Below, one piece after another: positions 59,565-60,000 of a stretch of 60,000 nucleotides of DNA. This stretch comes from Hydractinia symbiolongicarpus (lineage: Eukaryota > Cnidaria > Hydrozoa > Anthoathecata > Hydractiniidae): contig NC_079884.1 in assembly GCF_029227915.1 (NCBI RefSeq), forward strand, positions 8,248,001-8,308,000, written 5' to 3'. The stretch's first letter is position 1; every line of letters begins with the position of its first letter. The position numbers and the translations under genes were made by a program. The notes under the pieces are model-generated. The model saw only the letters and a program-made list of their open reading frames with translations, did not search any database and was not told where the DNA came from.

Positions 59565-60000
59565 TAATACACAGCTAAAAAATATCACTGCATTTGGAAT
59601 AAAATCATGATCATTCTAAATCATTTTTAGTTGCACCTCAATTCATCTAGCAATTTCAGTTTTTGAATTAAATATTGAAAGTGATCCACAAAAATTACGA
59701 TAATTTTTTCAGCATATCTTATAGCACTAACTGCAAATCATTGAAATACACAACAAATTCATAAATAGACTTTTAACAAATTTCCAACATCTTTAGGCCA
59801 TGTGCTTATATAAAGTAAGAAGACAAGGTGCTTCAAAAGTGGAGACAGAGAAATGTTATCAAATCTATATTTAATACTTGCAACAATATTCAAAACAGTC
59901 TGTACATAATGTTCCTTAACAGCGTCTTTCACTTTTTGAAACGAGCAAATTTTATGACTTGGTAAGAGAAGTTGCTATCTTTTTCTTTGATATTTTTTAA
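59565..60000. other. Terminal A/T-rich sequence, nothing recognised
   Basis: No coding, RNA or repeat feature could be supported in the last 436 bases. Confidence 0.5.

Overview
The window looks like A+T-rich nuclear DNA from an early-branching animal. I infer a cnidarian, probably a hydrozoan, from gene content and from short GT-AG introns full of A/T tracts; no marker in the window settles the phylum. Exon models come from splice-site pattern, reading-phase continuity and family similarity, without transcript data. The four models keep frame from exon to exon: in-window lengths are 6,647, 81, 2,031 and 513 residues.

Left third, + strand. Bases 1-21611 are the 3' part of a giant cadherin gene. 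One uninterrupted exon of at least 18.8 kb, entering from outside the window, encodes about 59 extracellular cadherin (EC) repeats. Nine small exons add a membrane-proximal FN3-like module resembling receptor tyrosine phosphatase ectodomains, one transmembrane helix and a ~230-residue proline-rich tail, with no phosphatase, LamG or EGF domain seen. The first ~34 EC repeats form a higher-order array with a six-repeat (~640 aa, ~1.9 kb) period, each unit carrying one EC boundary without calcium-binding linker residues. A 45-bp minisatellite lies downstream, then a two-exon gene for a small secreted, acidic, dibasic-containing protein (23248-24072).

Middle, - strand. Bases 48121-25399 hold a complete 42-exon orthologue of CKAP5/XMAP215/chTOG, a microtubule polymerase with five TOG domains. 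Its introns contain a decayed LINE reverse transcriptase fragment, tRNA-related short repeats and perfect hairpins.

Right, - strand. Bases 57120-50111 hold a complete 16-exon mitochondrial 4-aminobutyrate aminotransferase (ABAT), with the Cys-x-x-Cys iron-sulphur motif, the PLP aspartate and the PLP lysine region. One intron carries a ~320-bp trinucleotide microsatellite. The last 2.8 kb has no recognised gene but contains a ~1.33-kb non-autonomous DNA transposon with terminal inverted repeats.

The genes are functionally unrelated (adhesion, a possible secreted peptide, microtubule dynamics, GABA catabolism). The least familiar items are the six-repeat cadherin superarray fused to an RPTP-like stalk with an internal RKRR site, and the small secreted precursor.
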